From Sedimentibacter sp. SX930 (GTDB lineage: Bacteria > Bacillota > Bacilli > Lactobacillales > Aerococcaceae): a stretch of 41,324 nt of DNA. The DNA lies in NCBI GenBank assembly GCA_002155105.1, contig MUZD01000016.1:1-41324 (forward strand), written 5' to 3'. A program made the translations under genes and the position numbers. Positions 1 through 7,713 of the stretch are shown here, piece by piece; the stretch's first letter is position 1, and each line of letters starts with the position of its first letter. The notes under the pieces are model-generated. The model did not search any database. It was not told the DNA's origin and was given only the letters and a program-made list of their open reading frames with translations.

Positions 1-96
1 AGTGGAAGCAAGCTTCCATAGAAAAGACCGTTCGACTTGCATGTATTAGGCACGCCGCCAGCGTTCGTCCTGAGCCAGGATCAAACTCTCATGTAA
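1..96 (-). rRNA. rrs: 16S ribosomal RNA, 5' end (partial)
   Basis: The reverse complement of 79-89 is AGAGTTTGATC, followed by the universal 16S 5' sequence through the CTCAGGACGAACGC and CGGCGTGCCTAATACATGC blocks. Only the first 100 or so bases are inside the window; the gene continues off the left edge. The mature 5' end is placed about seven bases before AGAGTTTGATC, as in other bacterial 16S genes, so position 96 is approximate. Confidence 0.97.
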
Positions 97-240
97 ATGT
101 GGACTCTTGTACAGAAATCCTACATGTTAAGCTGATAGCTCTTAATTTCTTGCTGACTTTATGTTTGCGATACTACGTATCGTCTTCGTTTGCTTCGACC
201 GAAGTCTAAGCTCCTTGCACATTTGGTTCGTTCATTCTTC

Positions 241-260
241 ATTCAGTTTTCAAAGGTCAA
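241..260 (-). promoter_or_regulatory. boxA-like rRNA antitermination leader
   Basis: On the minus strand this reads TTGACCTTTGAAAACTGAAT, close to the boxA element (core TCTTTGAAAAC) found in the leaders of Bacilli rRNA operons. It lies between the nearest promoter and the 16S gene, where Nus-factor antitermination signals occur. The match in CTTTGAAAACTGAA is strong; its function is inferred from the family. Confidence 0.6.
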
Positions 261-266
261 TCGTGC

Positions 267-283
267 ATCACGTGTTACGTGAT
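267..283. other. 7-bp perfect inverted repeat at the 5' end of the proximal rrn transcript
   Basis: ATCACGT-GTT-ACGTGAT forms a perfect short hairpin. It falls about 10 bases downstream of the -10 box of the promoter nearest the 16S gene, so it would sit at the very start of that transcript. It could stabilise the leader or be a protein site; nothing more can be said from sequence. Confidence 0.35.
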
Positions 284-292
284 TGCTTATTT

Positions 293-321
293 ATAATATC
301 ACGGCTCCGACACTCCGTCAA
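293..321 (-). promoter_or_regulatory. rrn promoter, proximal (third of three)
   Basis: On the minus strand TTGACG (316-321), a 17-base spacer, then TATTAT (293-298). It points at the 16S gene and is the promoter nearest to it. Confidence 0.75.
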
Positions 322-385
322 GCCTTTTCTGAAAGTTTTTCAGAAGCAATATCGGCTTGCAGATGCGTGGATCAGCAACTTTTAT

Positions 386-414
386 ATAATATCACGCTCT
401 AAATCGCATGTCAA
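386..414 (-). promoter_or_regulatory. rrn promoter, middle (second of three)
   Basis: On the minus strand TTGACA (409-414), a 17-base spacer, then TATTAT (386-391). The -35 is perfect and the spacing ideal. It lies 93 bases upstream of the proximal promoter. Confidence 0.8.
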
Positions 415-462
415 CAATTTTTTCAAATCATTTCAAAGCCGATTCTGGCGGACAACTTCTAT

Positions 463-491
463 ATACTATCATCGCAGCCGAATGCTGTCAA
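463..491 (-). promoter_or_regulatory. rrn promoter, distal (first of three)
   Basis: On the minus strand TTGACA (486-491), a 17-base spacer, then TAGTAT (463-468). It lies 77 bases upstream of the middle promoter. All three share a TTGAC(A/G)-N17-TA(T/G)TAT design. Confidence 0.78.
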
Positions 492-642
492 CGATTTTTT
501 CAGCTTATTTTTGACTGATTACTAATTATTCAAAAATAAAGGCTCTGAGCAGTCTCTTCTGCTGGCATTAATTCTCATTCCATTATATAGTAGACTTTAA
601 TATTGGACAGCCACATTTAAGGGCAGAAAGTGAGTGTAGTGA

Positions 643-1488
643 TTGGATAAAAAAATTATTTTTTTGGATATTGATGGTACTTTGGTGACGGATGATGGTT
701 GGGTTCCCGCATCCGCTGCGGACGCATGCAGACAAGCCCGCTTGAATGGACACGAAATTTATTTGTGCACCGGCCGGTCAAAACCGGAAATCTATGATTT
801 CATCATGGAAATCGGCTTTGACGGCATCATCGGCGCTGGCGGCGGCTTTGTTGAGCTGAATGATGGAATGTTGTACCACAAAACGGTCCCAGCCAGCGAA
901 GTCAGGCGGATGGTGGATTTCTTCAATCAGCATAGCGTTGACTTTTACTTGGAATCAAACGGCGGTCTGTTCGCCAGCGAGAATTTCCTGCCGCATGTGG
1001 AACGCTGCATTTACGGGGATATCGACAACGATCCGGATGCCCGCAGACGCAAGGAAGAGAATCCTCATCCCTTTATCGAGGGATTGATCTACGGTGAAGA
1101 GGATCTGTATAAGACTGATGTCAATAAAGCCTGTTTCCTTCAGAGCGACAAACTTTCATTCGCACAGATCAAGGCTGAATTCGAAAATGCTTTTGATACG
1201 ATCCAGTGCACCGTGCCTCAATTTGGGGATGACAGCGGCGAACTGATGGTACCAGGCGTACACAAAGCGACTGCAATCGAAGCGTTATTGATACACCTGA
1301 ACTTACCCAAAGAGCGGACGATCGCGATTGGAGACGGCTTGAATGATTTGGAGATGTTCGACTATTGTGCGGTGGGCATCGCTATGGGGAATGCCAAGGA
1401 AGAATTGAAGGCTGTCGCGGACCATGTCACGAGTTCGGTGGATGAAGATGGTCTTCATCAGGCATTCCGTACTTTCGGGCTCATCTGA
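643..1488 (+). CDS. Cof-type HAD-IIB family phosphatase
   Basis: A 281-residue cytosolic hydrolase of the haloacid dehalogenase superfamily, subclass IIB (Cof type), which usually removes phosphate from sugar phosphates or similar small metabolites. The nucleophile motif DIDGTL (Asp9, Asp11) is at the N terminus and the metal-binding GDGLNDLEM motif is near residue 230, with the large cap domain between. Length is normal. The start is a TTG directly after an in-frame TGA at 640-642, so no longer form is possible; the upstream GAAAGTGAG is a weak ribosome site. It is divergent from the rRNA operon and alone in its transcription unit. The substrate cannot be read from sequence. Confidence 0.9.
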   Translation: MDKKIIFLDIDGTLVTDDGWVPASAADACRQARLNGHEIYLCTGRSKPEIYDFIMEIGFDGIIGAGGGFVELNDGMLYHKTVPASEVRRMVDFFNQHSVDFYLESNGGLFASENFLPHVERCIYGDIDNDPDARRRKEENPHPFIEGLIYGEEDLYKTDVNKACFLQSDKLSFAQIKAEFENAFDTIQCTVPQFGDDSGELMVPGVHKATAIEALLIHLNLPKERTIAIGDGLNDLEMFDYCAVGIAMGNAKEELKAVADHVTSSVDEDGLHQAFRTFGLI

Positions 1489-1526
1489 TAACCGAACCAA
1501 ATAATCTTATATATTTTATTAAACTA

Positions 1527-1563
1527 TCTTCATAGTTTCTTCATACTTGAGTTTTAATATAAG
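1527..1563 (+). promoter_or_regulatory. Direct-repeat promoter of the candidate sRNA
   Basis: TCTTCATA occurs twice (1527-1534 and 1538-1545), 11 bases apart, i.e. one helical turn, where a -35 box would be. It is followed by overlapping -10 candidates TAATAT (1555-1560) and TATAAG (1558-1563). Tandem repeats with 11-bp spacing just ahead of a -10 are typical of OmpR/PhoB-type response-regulator promoters, including those of streptococcal CiaR-controlled sRNAs. That a response regulator binds here is inference. Confidence 0.45.
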
Positions 1564-1569
1564 TGTAGG

Positions 1570-1665
1570 CCAATCACAAACAATCTTTTTTTCAATTTCT
1601 TTACTCCTCCAAAGTAAAGAGCAACTCCTTTAGGGCTGCCTGATAACTTCAGGCAGCTTTTTTTT
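1570..1665 (+). ncRNA. Candidate trans-acting small RNA with anti-Shine-Dalgarno motifs
   Basis: A stretch of about 96 bases between the HAD gene and proB. Seen directly: an AU-rich 5' tail; a 7-bp perfect hairpin (1598-1604 with 1614-1620) whose loop holds TCCTCC; a single-stranded linker containing ACTCCTTT; and a 9-bp perfect Rho-independent terminator. Both C-rich motifs are complementary to ribosome binding sites (GGAGGA, AAAGGAGT). This layout resembles LhrC of Listeria and the csRNAs of streptococci. No open frame with a ribosome site was seen. It could instead be only the 3' end of the HAD mRNA, or an attenuated leader of proBA. Confidence 0.45.
1635..1665 (+). terminator. Rho-independent terminator
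   Basis: Stem GCTGCCTGA (1635-1643) with TCAGGCAGC (1649-1657), 5-base loop, then eight T. It ends the candidate sRNA and any HAD read-through, and isolates proBA. Confidence 0.85.
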
Positions 1666-1799
1666 GCTATATCTTAATTTTTTCGCCATTCCATGATACT
1701 ATATGAAGTAATACCTCGCTGGATGCGAGCTCTGCAACACATAAAAAAACTATTCTTTCTATAGATGAAAAAAATCAAATCGTAAACGGGGATGTGCAC

Positions 1800-2615
1800 A
1801 TGGAACCTATTCGCAACAAAATATTGGACTGCAAAAGGATCGTCATCAAAATCGGCACAAGTTCTTTGATGCTGGCCGATGGATCCGTCAACTACCAAAC
1901 TTTCGACAGGCTTGCTTATGTCTTGACTGTTTTGCGCAATCAAGGCAAAGAAATTGTCTTGGTGTCATCCGGCGCAATCGGAGTCGGGCTCAACCGCCTG
2001 AACCTGCCGCATCGTCCGAAAACCATCCCGGAACAACAAGCCGTCGCTTCTGTGGGGCAATCCGAGCTGATGAACCTCTACACCCGCTTTTTCTCGCACT
2101 ATAACCAGATTGTGGGGCAAATACTCATGACCTTGGATATCGTGCAGTTCCCGGAAAGCCGCAGGAATGCCGTAAACGCCTTCGAACAGTTGTTGAAAAT
2201 GGGCATCATCCCGATCGTGAACGAGAATGACGCTGTCTCCGTTGAAGAACTGGATCACCTGACCAAATTCGGGGATAACGATCGCCTTTCTGCAACCGTT
2301 GCGGAGATCATCTCCGCCGACCTGCTGATCATGCTTTCCGATGTCCCAGGTTTTTATGATAAAAATCCGATGGCGCATCCGGATGCCGTCCTCTTCCACA
2401 CCATTCATGCCGTCACGGCCAAGGAAATGGCTTTGGCTGGCGGGAACGGTTCGAAATTCGGGACCGGCGGCATGGCAACAAAACTGAAAGCTGCCAAACG
2501 CATCCTGAAGAACAAGCAACAAATGGTATTGACGCAAGCCACAGACCCGACCGTATTGTTCGATATACTGGCCGGCAAAGAAATTGGAACCTATTTTGTG
2601 AGGGAAGACAAATAG
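1800..2615 (+). CDS. proB: Glutamate 5-kinase
   Basis: Phosphorylates L-glutamate to gamma-glutamyl phosphate, the first step of proline synthesis in the cytosol. The protein opens with the amino-acid-kinase signature [12 protein letters not shown] and carries SSGAIGVGL, the NENDAVS and FGDNDRLSA substrate/nucleotide segments and [12 protein letters not shown]. It is 271 residues, so it lacks the C-terminal PUA domain of E. coli ProB, as in many Lactobacillales. An in-frame GTG at 1794 is possible, but the GGGG at 1788-1791 is better spaced for ATG 1800. It sits 13 bases ahead of proA in a two-gene operon. The upstream terminator isolates it from the HAD gene. Confidence 0.96.
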   Translation: MEPIRNKILDCKRIVIKIGTSSLMLADGSVNYQTFDRLAYVLTVLRNQGKEIVLVSSGAIGVGLNRLNLPHRPKTIPEQQAVASVGQSELMNLYTRFFSHYNQIVGQILMTLDIVQFPESRRNAVNAFEQLLKMGIIPIVNENDAVSVEELDHLTKFGDNDRLSATVAEIISADLLIMLSDVPGFYDKNPMAHPDAVLFHTIHAVTAKEMALAGGNGSKFGTGGMATKLKAAKRILKNKQQMVLTQATDPTVLFDILAGKEIGTYFVREDK

Positions 2616-2628
2616 AGGAGGATATTCG

Positions 2629-3879
2629 ATGAACAGTTTATTACAAGAAATGGGCATTGCCGCGAAAGCCGCAGCCAACAGCCTGAGGAAAGCATCAACC
2701 AAACAAAAGAATGAGGGACTTTTGGCCATGGAAGCTGCCCTTTACACGCATCAGGATGCCATCCTGGCAGCCAATGCGAATGACATCGCAGCAGCCGAGG
2801 TTAATGGCTTGCCGACGCCGATGATCGAACGTTTGACTTTGAATCCGCAACGGATCAAAGGGATGGCGGACAGTTTCAAGGAAATCGCTCAACTGCCTGA
2901 TCCGATCGGCTACGTTGAGGAAATGACGAAATCTGCCGATGATTTGATGATCGGCAAGCAGCGTGTTCCTCTTGGCGTCATCGGAATCATTTATGAATCG
3001 CGTCCAAACGTCACAGCGGATGCCAGCGCCCTTTGCTTCAAATCAGGTAATGCCGTCATCCTGCGTGGCGGAAAAGAGGCTTTGGAATCCAACAAAGCCA
3101 TCATGACCGCACTGCAGGACGGACTCGTGAACGCCGGTTTCGCCAAGGAAACGCTGCAACTGATTCCTGATCCGTCGCGCGAACTGGCCAATGAATTCAT
3201 GAAACTGAATGACTATCTGGATTGCTTGATCCCTCGCGGAGGAGCCGGATTGATCCAGAACGTTTTGAAAAACGCGACCGTTCCAGTCATCGAAACCGGG
3301 GTCGGAAATTGCCACCTGTACATCGATAAGGCTGCCGAATTGGAGATGGCTACGCGCATTCTGGTCAACGCGAAATGTTCCCGCCCTTCCGTCTGCAATT
3401 CCATCGAGACGCTCGTTGTCCACGAAGCAGTTGCGGATGCTTTCCTGCCCGTTTTCGCGGATGCTTTGGTGCCTTATAAAGTGGAATTGCGCGGCGATGC
3501 GAAGACCTGCAGCATCCTGCCTGAAGCTATCCCAGCAACAGAGGAAGATTTCGCTGCCGAATTCTCGGATTTCATTTTGGCTGTGAAGGTGGTCTCCTCT
3601 TATGACGATGCCATCGCGCATATCCAAAAATACAGCACAGGCCATTCCGAAGTGATCGTCACCGATCATTACCAAACGGCACAGAACTTCCTGAACGACA
3701 TCGATGCAGCGGCAGTCTACATCAACGCCTCTTCCCGCTTCACGGACGGCGGATGTTTCGGCTTCGGCGGAGAAATCGGCATCAGCACGCAAAAACTCCA
3801 TGCCCGCGGACCGATGGGATTGAAGGAATTGACTTCCTACAAATACATCATCTACGGCGAAGGCCAAATCAGAACCTAA
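2629..3879 (+). CDS. proA: Gamma-glutamyl phosphate reductase (glutamate-5-semialdehyde dehydrogenase)
   Basis: Reduces gamma-glutamyl phosphate with NADPH to glutamate-5-semialdehyde, which cyclises on the way to proline. It is 416 residues, the usual length, an aldehyde-dehydrogenase-fold enzyme. Landmarks are [14 protein letters not shown] near residue 110, [13 protein letters not shown], and the segment [16 protein letters not shown], which carries the catalytic cysteine, at about 248-263. The C-terminal [14 protein letters not shown] block is also typical. AGAGGAGG precedes the ATG. It is cotranscribed with proB and followed by a strong terminator. No proC is in the window, so the last reductase must be encoded elsewhere. 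Confidence 0.97.
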   Translation: MNSLLQEMGIAAKAAANSLRKASTKQKNEGLLAMEAALYTHQDAILAANANDIAAAEVNGLPTPMIERLTLNPQRIKGMADSFKEIAQLPDPIGYVEEMTKSADDLMIGKQRVPLGVIGIIYESRPNVTADASALCFKSGNAVILRGGKEALESNKAIMTALQDGLVNAGFAKETLQLIPDPSRELANEFMKLNDYLDCLIPRGGAGLIQNVLKNATVPVIETGVGNCHLYIDKAAELEMATRILVNAKCSRPSVCNSIETLVVHEAVADAFLPVFADALVPYKVELRGDAKTCSILPEAIPATEEDFAAEFSDFILAVKVVSSYDDAIAHIQKYSTGHSEVIVTDHYQTAQNFLNDIDAAAVYINASSRFTDGGCFGFGGEIGISTQKLHARGPMGLKELTSYKYIIYGEGQIRT

Positions 3880-3905
3880 AAGGGATCCTCATCAAAAATA
3901 TTTAG

Positions 3906-3931
3906 AGCCGGGACACCGTTCCCGGCTTTTT
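3906..3931 (+). terminator. Rho-independent terminator of proBA
   Basis: Stem AGCCGGGA with TCCCGGCT (3906-3913 / 3920-3927) around a 6-base loop, followed by a T run. Confidence 0.85.
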
Positions 3932-3979
3932 CTGTCCAGAATGCAAAAACCGGCTACCGGAGAAAGAAGGGTTCCAACC

Positions 3980-5107
3980 ATGCAAAAGAAGATTGCAGTA
4001 ATCGGTGGCGGCATCGTAGGCTCCACCGCCAGTTACTACTTGGCAAAAGCCGGCCACAGCGTCAGCGTGTTCGACAGCGGCACAGGCCAAGCAACAGCCG
4101 CGGCGGCAGGGATCATTTGCCCTTGGCTGTCCAGACGCCGCAACAAAAAATGGTACCGCCTCGTCTCAGAAGGCGCGGCTTTTTATGACAAGCTGCTGGC
4201 AGACTTGGCTTCCGACGGCTTGATGACGGATGCCTACGCACGCTGCGGCGCCCTGATCCTGGGACAATCCACCAAGTATATCCAGGAGGTCCACGACCGT
4301 GCACTGGAACGGCGCGAGCAGGCGCCTCTGATCGGCAGCGTCGCTATCCTAAAAGGCACCGAACTCAAAAAAATCTTCCCGCCGCTCAGCAACGTCGAAC
4401 AAGCCCTTTACGTGGGCGGTGGCGCCCGCGTGGACGGCCGGGAATTGACGAAGACATTGCTGCAGGCGACAACTCGATTCGGAGGCAGCATCCAGAAAGG
4501 GACCGTCTCCCTCGCCAAGGATAACGACGGCACCTTGTCCGTCCTGACGCCGGACGGACCACAAAGATTCGACGCGGTCCTCCTGGCGGCCGGTGCTTGG
4601 CTGCCCCAACTCCTCCAGCCGCTCGGGTACACGGTCGATGTCAGGGGGCAAAAAGGGCAGCTGGTCGTCCTCCAAAAAGAGGTCCGTGATCCACAGACTT
4701 TCCCAGTCATCATGCCCCAAGGCGAAATCGACCTGCTTCCGTTCGGGCAAGGGAAAACAGTCATCGGCGCAAGCCATGAAAACGACAAAGGTTATGACCT
4801 GCAGCCTGACACTTCCGTTACGGATCCGATGTTGGTACAAGCCCTCACTTGGCTTCCCGATCTGAAAGAAGCGGCAAAAATGGATATCCGTGTCGGCACA
4901 AGGGCCTACACTTCCGACTTCAGTCCCTTCTTCGGCAGTGTACCGGGTCTGCAAAACTGCTTCGCGGCAAGCGGGCTCGGCTCATCCGGATTGACCTCCG
5001 GCCCGCTGATCGGTTACCTGTTGGCCGAATTGGCGCAAGGCAAAGAAAGCAGCTTATCGACCGAGGATTATCCGGTCGCTGCTTACGTCAAATCGACCGG
5101 TAGCTAG
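3980..5107 (+). CDS. FAD-dependent glycine/D-amino-acid oxidase-type oxidoreductase
   Basis: A 375-residue flavoenzyme of the DAO family (glycine oxidase, D-amino-acid dehydrogenase, sarcosine oxidase group). The N terminus has the FAD Rossmann motif IGGGIVGSTASYYLAKAGH; further in are VDGREL, the LLAAGAWLP segment and, near the C terminus, RAYTSDFSPFFG and ASGLGSSGLTSGPLIG, which close the FAD site. ATG 3980 is chosen over ATG 3941 because the Rossmann strand starts at once after it and GAAGGG is upstream; the longer form would begin inside the proBA terminator area. It stands alone after proBA. The amino-acid substrate is not predictable; the position next to proBA hints at amino-acid metabolism, but that is inference. 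Confidence 0.85.
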   Translation: MQKKIAVIGGGIVGSTASYYLAKAGHSVSVFDSGTGQATAAAAGIICPWLSRRRNKKWYRLVSEGAAFYDKLLADLASDGLMTDAYARCGALILGQSTKYIQEVHDRALERREQAPLIGSVAILKGTELKKIFPPLSNVEQALYVGGGARVDGRELTKTLLQATTRFGGSIQKGTVSLAKDNDGTLSVLTPDGPQRFDAVLLAAGAWLPQLLQPLGYTVDVRGQKGQLVVLQKEVRDPQTFPVIMPQGEIDLLPFGQGKTVIGASHENDKGYDLQPDTSVTDPMLVQALTWLPDLKEAAKMDIRVGTRAYTSDFSPFFGSVPGLQNCFAASGLGSSGLTSGPLIGYLLAELAQGKESSLSTEDYPVAAYVKSTGS

Positions 5108-5144
5108 AAAAACATAAAAATATTATCCGCTAGTGCACTATTTT

Positions 5145-5173
5145 TTGCTATCTCAACGCAATTGAAATATAAT
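5145..5173 (+). promoter_or_regulatory. Promoter of mscL
   Basis: TTGCTA (5145-5150), a 17-base spacer, then a perfect TATAAT (5168-5173), ending 23 bases before the mscL start codon. Confidence 0.75.
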
Positions 5174-5196
5174 TATGTTAAACGGAGGTGAAAAAT

Positions 5197-5592
5197 ATGT
5201 GGAAAGAATTTAAAACATTCATCATGCGTGGGAACGTACTTGATCTTGCCGTCGGGGTTGTCATCGGGGGTGCATTTACAGCAATCGTCAATTCATTAGT
5301 AAAAGATATCATCACACCGATCATCGTAGCCATAACAGGCAACGCAGACTTGACGGGACTCTCCTTCAAAATCGGACAAGCAGACTTCACGTACGGTAAT
5401 TTCCTGCAAGCCTTACTGAACTTCTTGCTGATTGCACTTGTCCTCTTCCTGATGATCAAGGTAATCAACAAACTCAAACGCAAAATGCCTGAGGAAGAAC
5501 CAGTGGAAGTTGAAGCCGAAGTACCGGTTGTTGAACTTTACCTGAAAGAAATCCGTGATTTGATGGTGAATCAGAACAAAAAAACTGAGTAG
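5197..5592 (+). CDS. mscL: Large-conductance mechanosensitive channel
   Basis: A 131-residue inner-membrane channel that opens under membrane tension and releases solutes during hypo-osmotic shock. The N terminus matches the family signature (KEFKTFIMRGNVLDLAVGVV, then IGGAFTAIVNSLVKDIITP), with a first membrane helix at about 14-42 and a second at about 68-92, and a C-terminal acidic segment ending in the conserved LKEIRDLM helix. An in-frame GTG at 5188 lies inside the GGAGGTG ribosome site, so ATG 5197 is the start. Its own promoter lies upstream and a terminator downstream. Its nearness to proline synthesis genes fits osmotic adaptation only loosely. Confidence 0.97.
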   Translation: MWKEFKTFIMRGNVLDLAVGVVIGGAFTAIVNSLVKDIITPIIVAITGNADLTGLSFKIGQADFTYGNFLQALLNFLLIALVLFLMIKVINKLKRKMPEEEPVEVEAEVPVVELYLKEIRDLMVNQNKKTE

Positions 5593-5604
5593 TGCTCAAC
5601 AAAA

Positions 5605-5638
5605 TCTGCCTCCTGTAATACACGGGGGGCAGGTTTTT
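5605..5638 (+). terminator. Rho-independent terminator of mscL
   Basis: CTGCC-T-CC pairs with GGGGGGCAG around a small loop, followed by five T. It lies 12 bases after the mscL stop. Confidence 0.75.
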
Positions 5639-5660
5639 AAATCCCACTGAAAAGTAAACA

Positions 5661-5715
5661 AAAATGAACCCTATAGAGTGCACTTTTATAGTGTCCATTC
5701 TATAGGGTTCATTTT
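5661..5715. repeat. 17-bp perfect inverted repeat between convergent genes; probable bidirectional terminator
   Basis: AAAATGAACCCTATAGA (5661-5677) is repeated perfectly inverted at 5699-5715 around a 21-base centre that itself holds CACT...AGTG. It sits between mscL and the end of the minus-strand PTS operon, so it can terminate that operon. The long stem with only a partial T tract also resembles a small repeat element or the end remnant of an insertion sequence. Confidence 0.6.
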
Positions 5716-5722
5716 CTTTTTC

Positions 5723-6172
5723 TTAAAAAGCGTCGTCCTCATCATCATCTTCGTCTTCAATCATGGATACATGCCAATCACTGATGCTGCTCTTTCCTTG
5801 AGCGATCACAGCTTCGGCAGCTTCTTCCACAGGCGTCCCGATCAATTGATGGTTGATCCCTTCCAACAGCATCGGAAGGTTTACCCCGCCAATGACGTAA
5901 ACGGAATCTTGCAGCGGTTTCTCCAGACTATTCGTCACAAGTACCGATTGGTTGTACGGGCTGGCGCTCACCAGATCCACCAACACGATTACCCCGTCAC
6001 CTTGGTTGACTTCATGGATGGATTCTTTTATTGTTGCGCCTAATGCCTGCACGTCGTCTCCCAGATTCAAATTTGCCGTTGTGATATTATTGGTCGGCCC
6101 AAAGATCACTTCCGCTGAATTTTTAAGTCCATCGCTTAACGTACCATGTGTTGCAATGACAATCCCTAACAT
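5723..6172 (-). CDS. PTS mannose-family EIIA component
   Basis: A 149-residue cytosolic phosphocarrier, EIIA of the mannose/fructose/sorbose superfamily, which takes phosphate from HPr and passes it to EIIB. The active histidine is His9 in the N-terminal [11 protein letters not shown] motif; [12 protein letters not shown] and the [13 protein letters not shown] segment are also typical. The C terminus ends in a run of acidic residues ([11 protein letters not shown]) beyond the normal domain. GGAGG precedes the ATG. It is the last gene of the seven-gene operon that starts at 11566, separated from EIIB by the M28-like membrane protein gene. Confidence 0.93.
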   Translation of the reverse strand: MLGIVIATHGTLSDGLKNSAEVIFGPTNNITTANLNLGDDVQALGATIKESIHEVNQGDGVIVLVDLVSASPYNQSVLVTNSLEKPLQDSVYVIGGVNLPMLLEGINHQLIGTPVEEAAEAVIAQGKSSISDWHVSMIEDEDDDEDDAF

Positions 6173-6208
6173 TGATAATCCTCCTTCGTTACGGAAAAGG
6201 CCCAGTGC

Positions 6209-7090
6209 CTATCTGCACAATTCCATAACTTTCTCTATATTTTCCATATTTAGTGTTTTTCGATCCAAATCCGCTTTATCCAGGTAAAAGCTCGTCTTTT
6301 TTTCTTTTTCCGAAGTTTTTGCACTGAAGATATAAGTGATTCTTTCGTTGGACAGTTGATGGTCTATCTGCAACGCCGACAGCTTTTCCTGGGAAACATC
6401 ATTCCCGATAACATGCAGCGGAGCATCTGCGCCCACGCAATCCAAAAAGAAAATCTTCGCTTTCTTATTTCCAGGTGTACGCATTGCTTCCAGACCGCTT
6501 TCTCCAAAACTGCCTTCATCCACAAAAGCGAAAGCTGTTTTCTCTCCCTTTTCCTCACTTATCATTGCCAACATAGCAAGGACGGACGAAGTATTTCGAA
6601 TCAACGTCTTTCGGTTTGCCGACCCCTTCGCAATCTTGCCGAACAAGTAGAAATAGACACCGTAAGCAAGAGCGATAAACAAGGTGCGAACCGAAATCAG
6701 GTCAACCGCACCGGATGCATTCTGCATATAAAAGAGCGTTCCTGCAATACCCACCAGGAGCAACAAGACCGAACTGACTATGATGAAACTGGTTGTCCGT
6801 TTTTCCTGTGCCTCGCGATCAAACAAAACATAAGGACCAAAGTGTTGGATTGGCGTGTCATAATACGTGCAAATGATCCGATCCGCTTTTTCGATATCGC
6901 CAACGTAAACGTTCCTTGAAGCATATTTTTTGTGACGATTGTACTCGATCACCTGCACATCTTCCCGCATGTCAGAAATATCCGCCACCAATGCCGAGAT
7001 AAACCGCCGTTTGCTTTTATCAGTACGGCGTACGCGATAAAAAGACTGATATCGAAACAGCCAATCTTTAAATTTTTCATTTTGCTGCAT
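6209..7090 (-). CDS. Membrane protein with degenerate M28-peptidase-like domain
   Basis: About 293 residues. Two hydrophobic segments (about 100-122 and 130-150) sit between soluble parts. Fragments recall zinc M28 aminopeptidases: IICTYYDTP (family: THYDTP-like), the following NTSSVLAMLAMI (family: DNASGVA), FAFVDEGSFGESG (family: F.EE.GL.GS) and KIFFLDCVGAD. The metal-binding His is Tyr here and the Asp is Asn, so zinc catalysis looks lost. The link to M28 is my reading of these short motifs, not proven. ATG 7090 has AGGTGG upstream; GTG 7102 overlaps that site. Embedded between EIIB and EIIA genes, it may be an accessory of the transporter. No established function. Confidence 0.7.
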   Translation of the reverse strand: MQQNEKFKDWLFRYQSFYRVRRTDKSKRRFISALVADISDMREDVQVIEYNRHKKYASRNVYVGDIEKADRIICTYYDTPIQHFGPYVLFDREAQEKRTTSFIIVSSVLLLLVGIAGTLFYMQNASGAVDLISVRTLFIALAYGVYFYLFGKIAKGSANRKTLIRNTSSVLAMLAMISEEKGEKTAFAFVDEGSFGESGLEAMRTPGNKKAKIFFLDCVGADAPLHVIGNDVSQEKLSALQIDHQLSNERITYIFSAKTSEKEKKTSFYLDKADLDRKTLNMENIEKVMELCR

Positions 7091-7179
7091 AGTATTTGCC
7101 ACCTGTCATTTTGGTCACTGTTTTCCCGATTGAGAAAAGCAGCTATTTTGCAATAACTGCTTTCCCGCCAGGATTTATT

Positions 7180-7683
7180 TTATAAACCGAATTGTTTTAA
7201 TACATCCGCTAAACTGGAACTTGAGGATGATGGTGTCGCTTGGAAATAGATGTTCTCAACGCCATAGTCTTCATTCAATTCTTTCAATTTCAGCGCATCC
7301 GCTTTGTTCAGATAAACTGATTTTGTGACCAAAATATCATCATCGCCTTTTTTTGCGATTCCGCCGATATTCAGATCCTTGATCGGAACACCATGTTTAA
7401 CCAGATTATAAATTCCGGTCACTGTTTTCGTGATCAGGATAGCGCTGTACTCTTTAAATTTGAACTCATCCCAATAGAATTTGCACTTTTCTTCAGTCAT
7501 GACAATTGTTTTTTGCCCTGTACGGCTGCCTGCACTCTTGTACAGATCCTTCATGAATTTATCTTTGGCAACAACATCATCCACTACGAAGATCGAATTT
7601 ACTCCATCTCGTTGAGACAACGTCAACATTACTTGACCATGGATCAGTCTCTCATCTACACGCGCTAAATTTACAACTCCCAT
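7180..7683 (-). CDS. PTS mannose-family EIIB component
   Basis: A 167-residue cytosolic EIIB of the mannose/sorbose class, which accepts phosphate from EIIA and phosphorylates the incoming sugar on EIIC/EIID. The phosphorylated histidine is in the N-terminal ARVDERLIHGQVM motif (His15). FVVDDVVAKDKF and the LNIGGIAKKGDD segment are also typical. A serine stretch (SSSSSS) near residue 155 is a low-complexity linker. AAGGGAAG precedes the ATG. It lies 30 bases after EIID. Confidence 0.94.
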   Translation of the reverse strand: MGVVNLARVDERLIHGQVMLTLSQRDGVNSIFVVDDVVAKDKFMKDLYKSAGSRTGQKTIVMTEEKCKFYWDEFKFKEYSAILITKTVTGIYNLVKHGVPIKDLNIGGIAKKGDDDILVTKSVYLNKADALKLKELNEDYGVENIYFQATPSSSSSSLADVLKQFGL

Positions 7684-7713
7684 TTTTCACACTTCCCTTT
7701 CTTAAATGACCTT

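Noticed and set aside
161-514. A 117-codon open frame on the plus strand
   Set aside because: It lies across the rRNA leader and the three rrn promoters, has no ribosome site and no protein-like composition.
1598-1665. T-box or other amino-acid attenuator for proBA
   Set aside because: No T-box core sequence or specifier structure is visible, no antiterminator alternative fold is obvious, and proB lies 135 bases beyond the terminator.
3043-3867. Long minus-strand open frame opposite proA
   Set aside because: It is a mirror of a GC-richer coding gene; proA has clear family motifs and a ribosome site.
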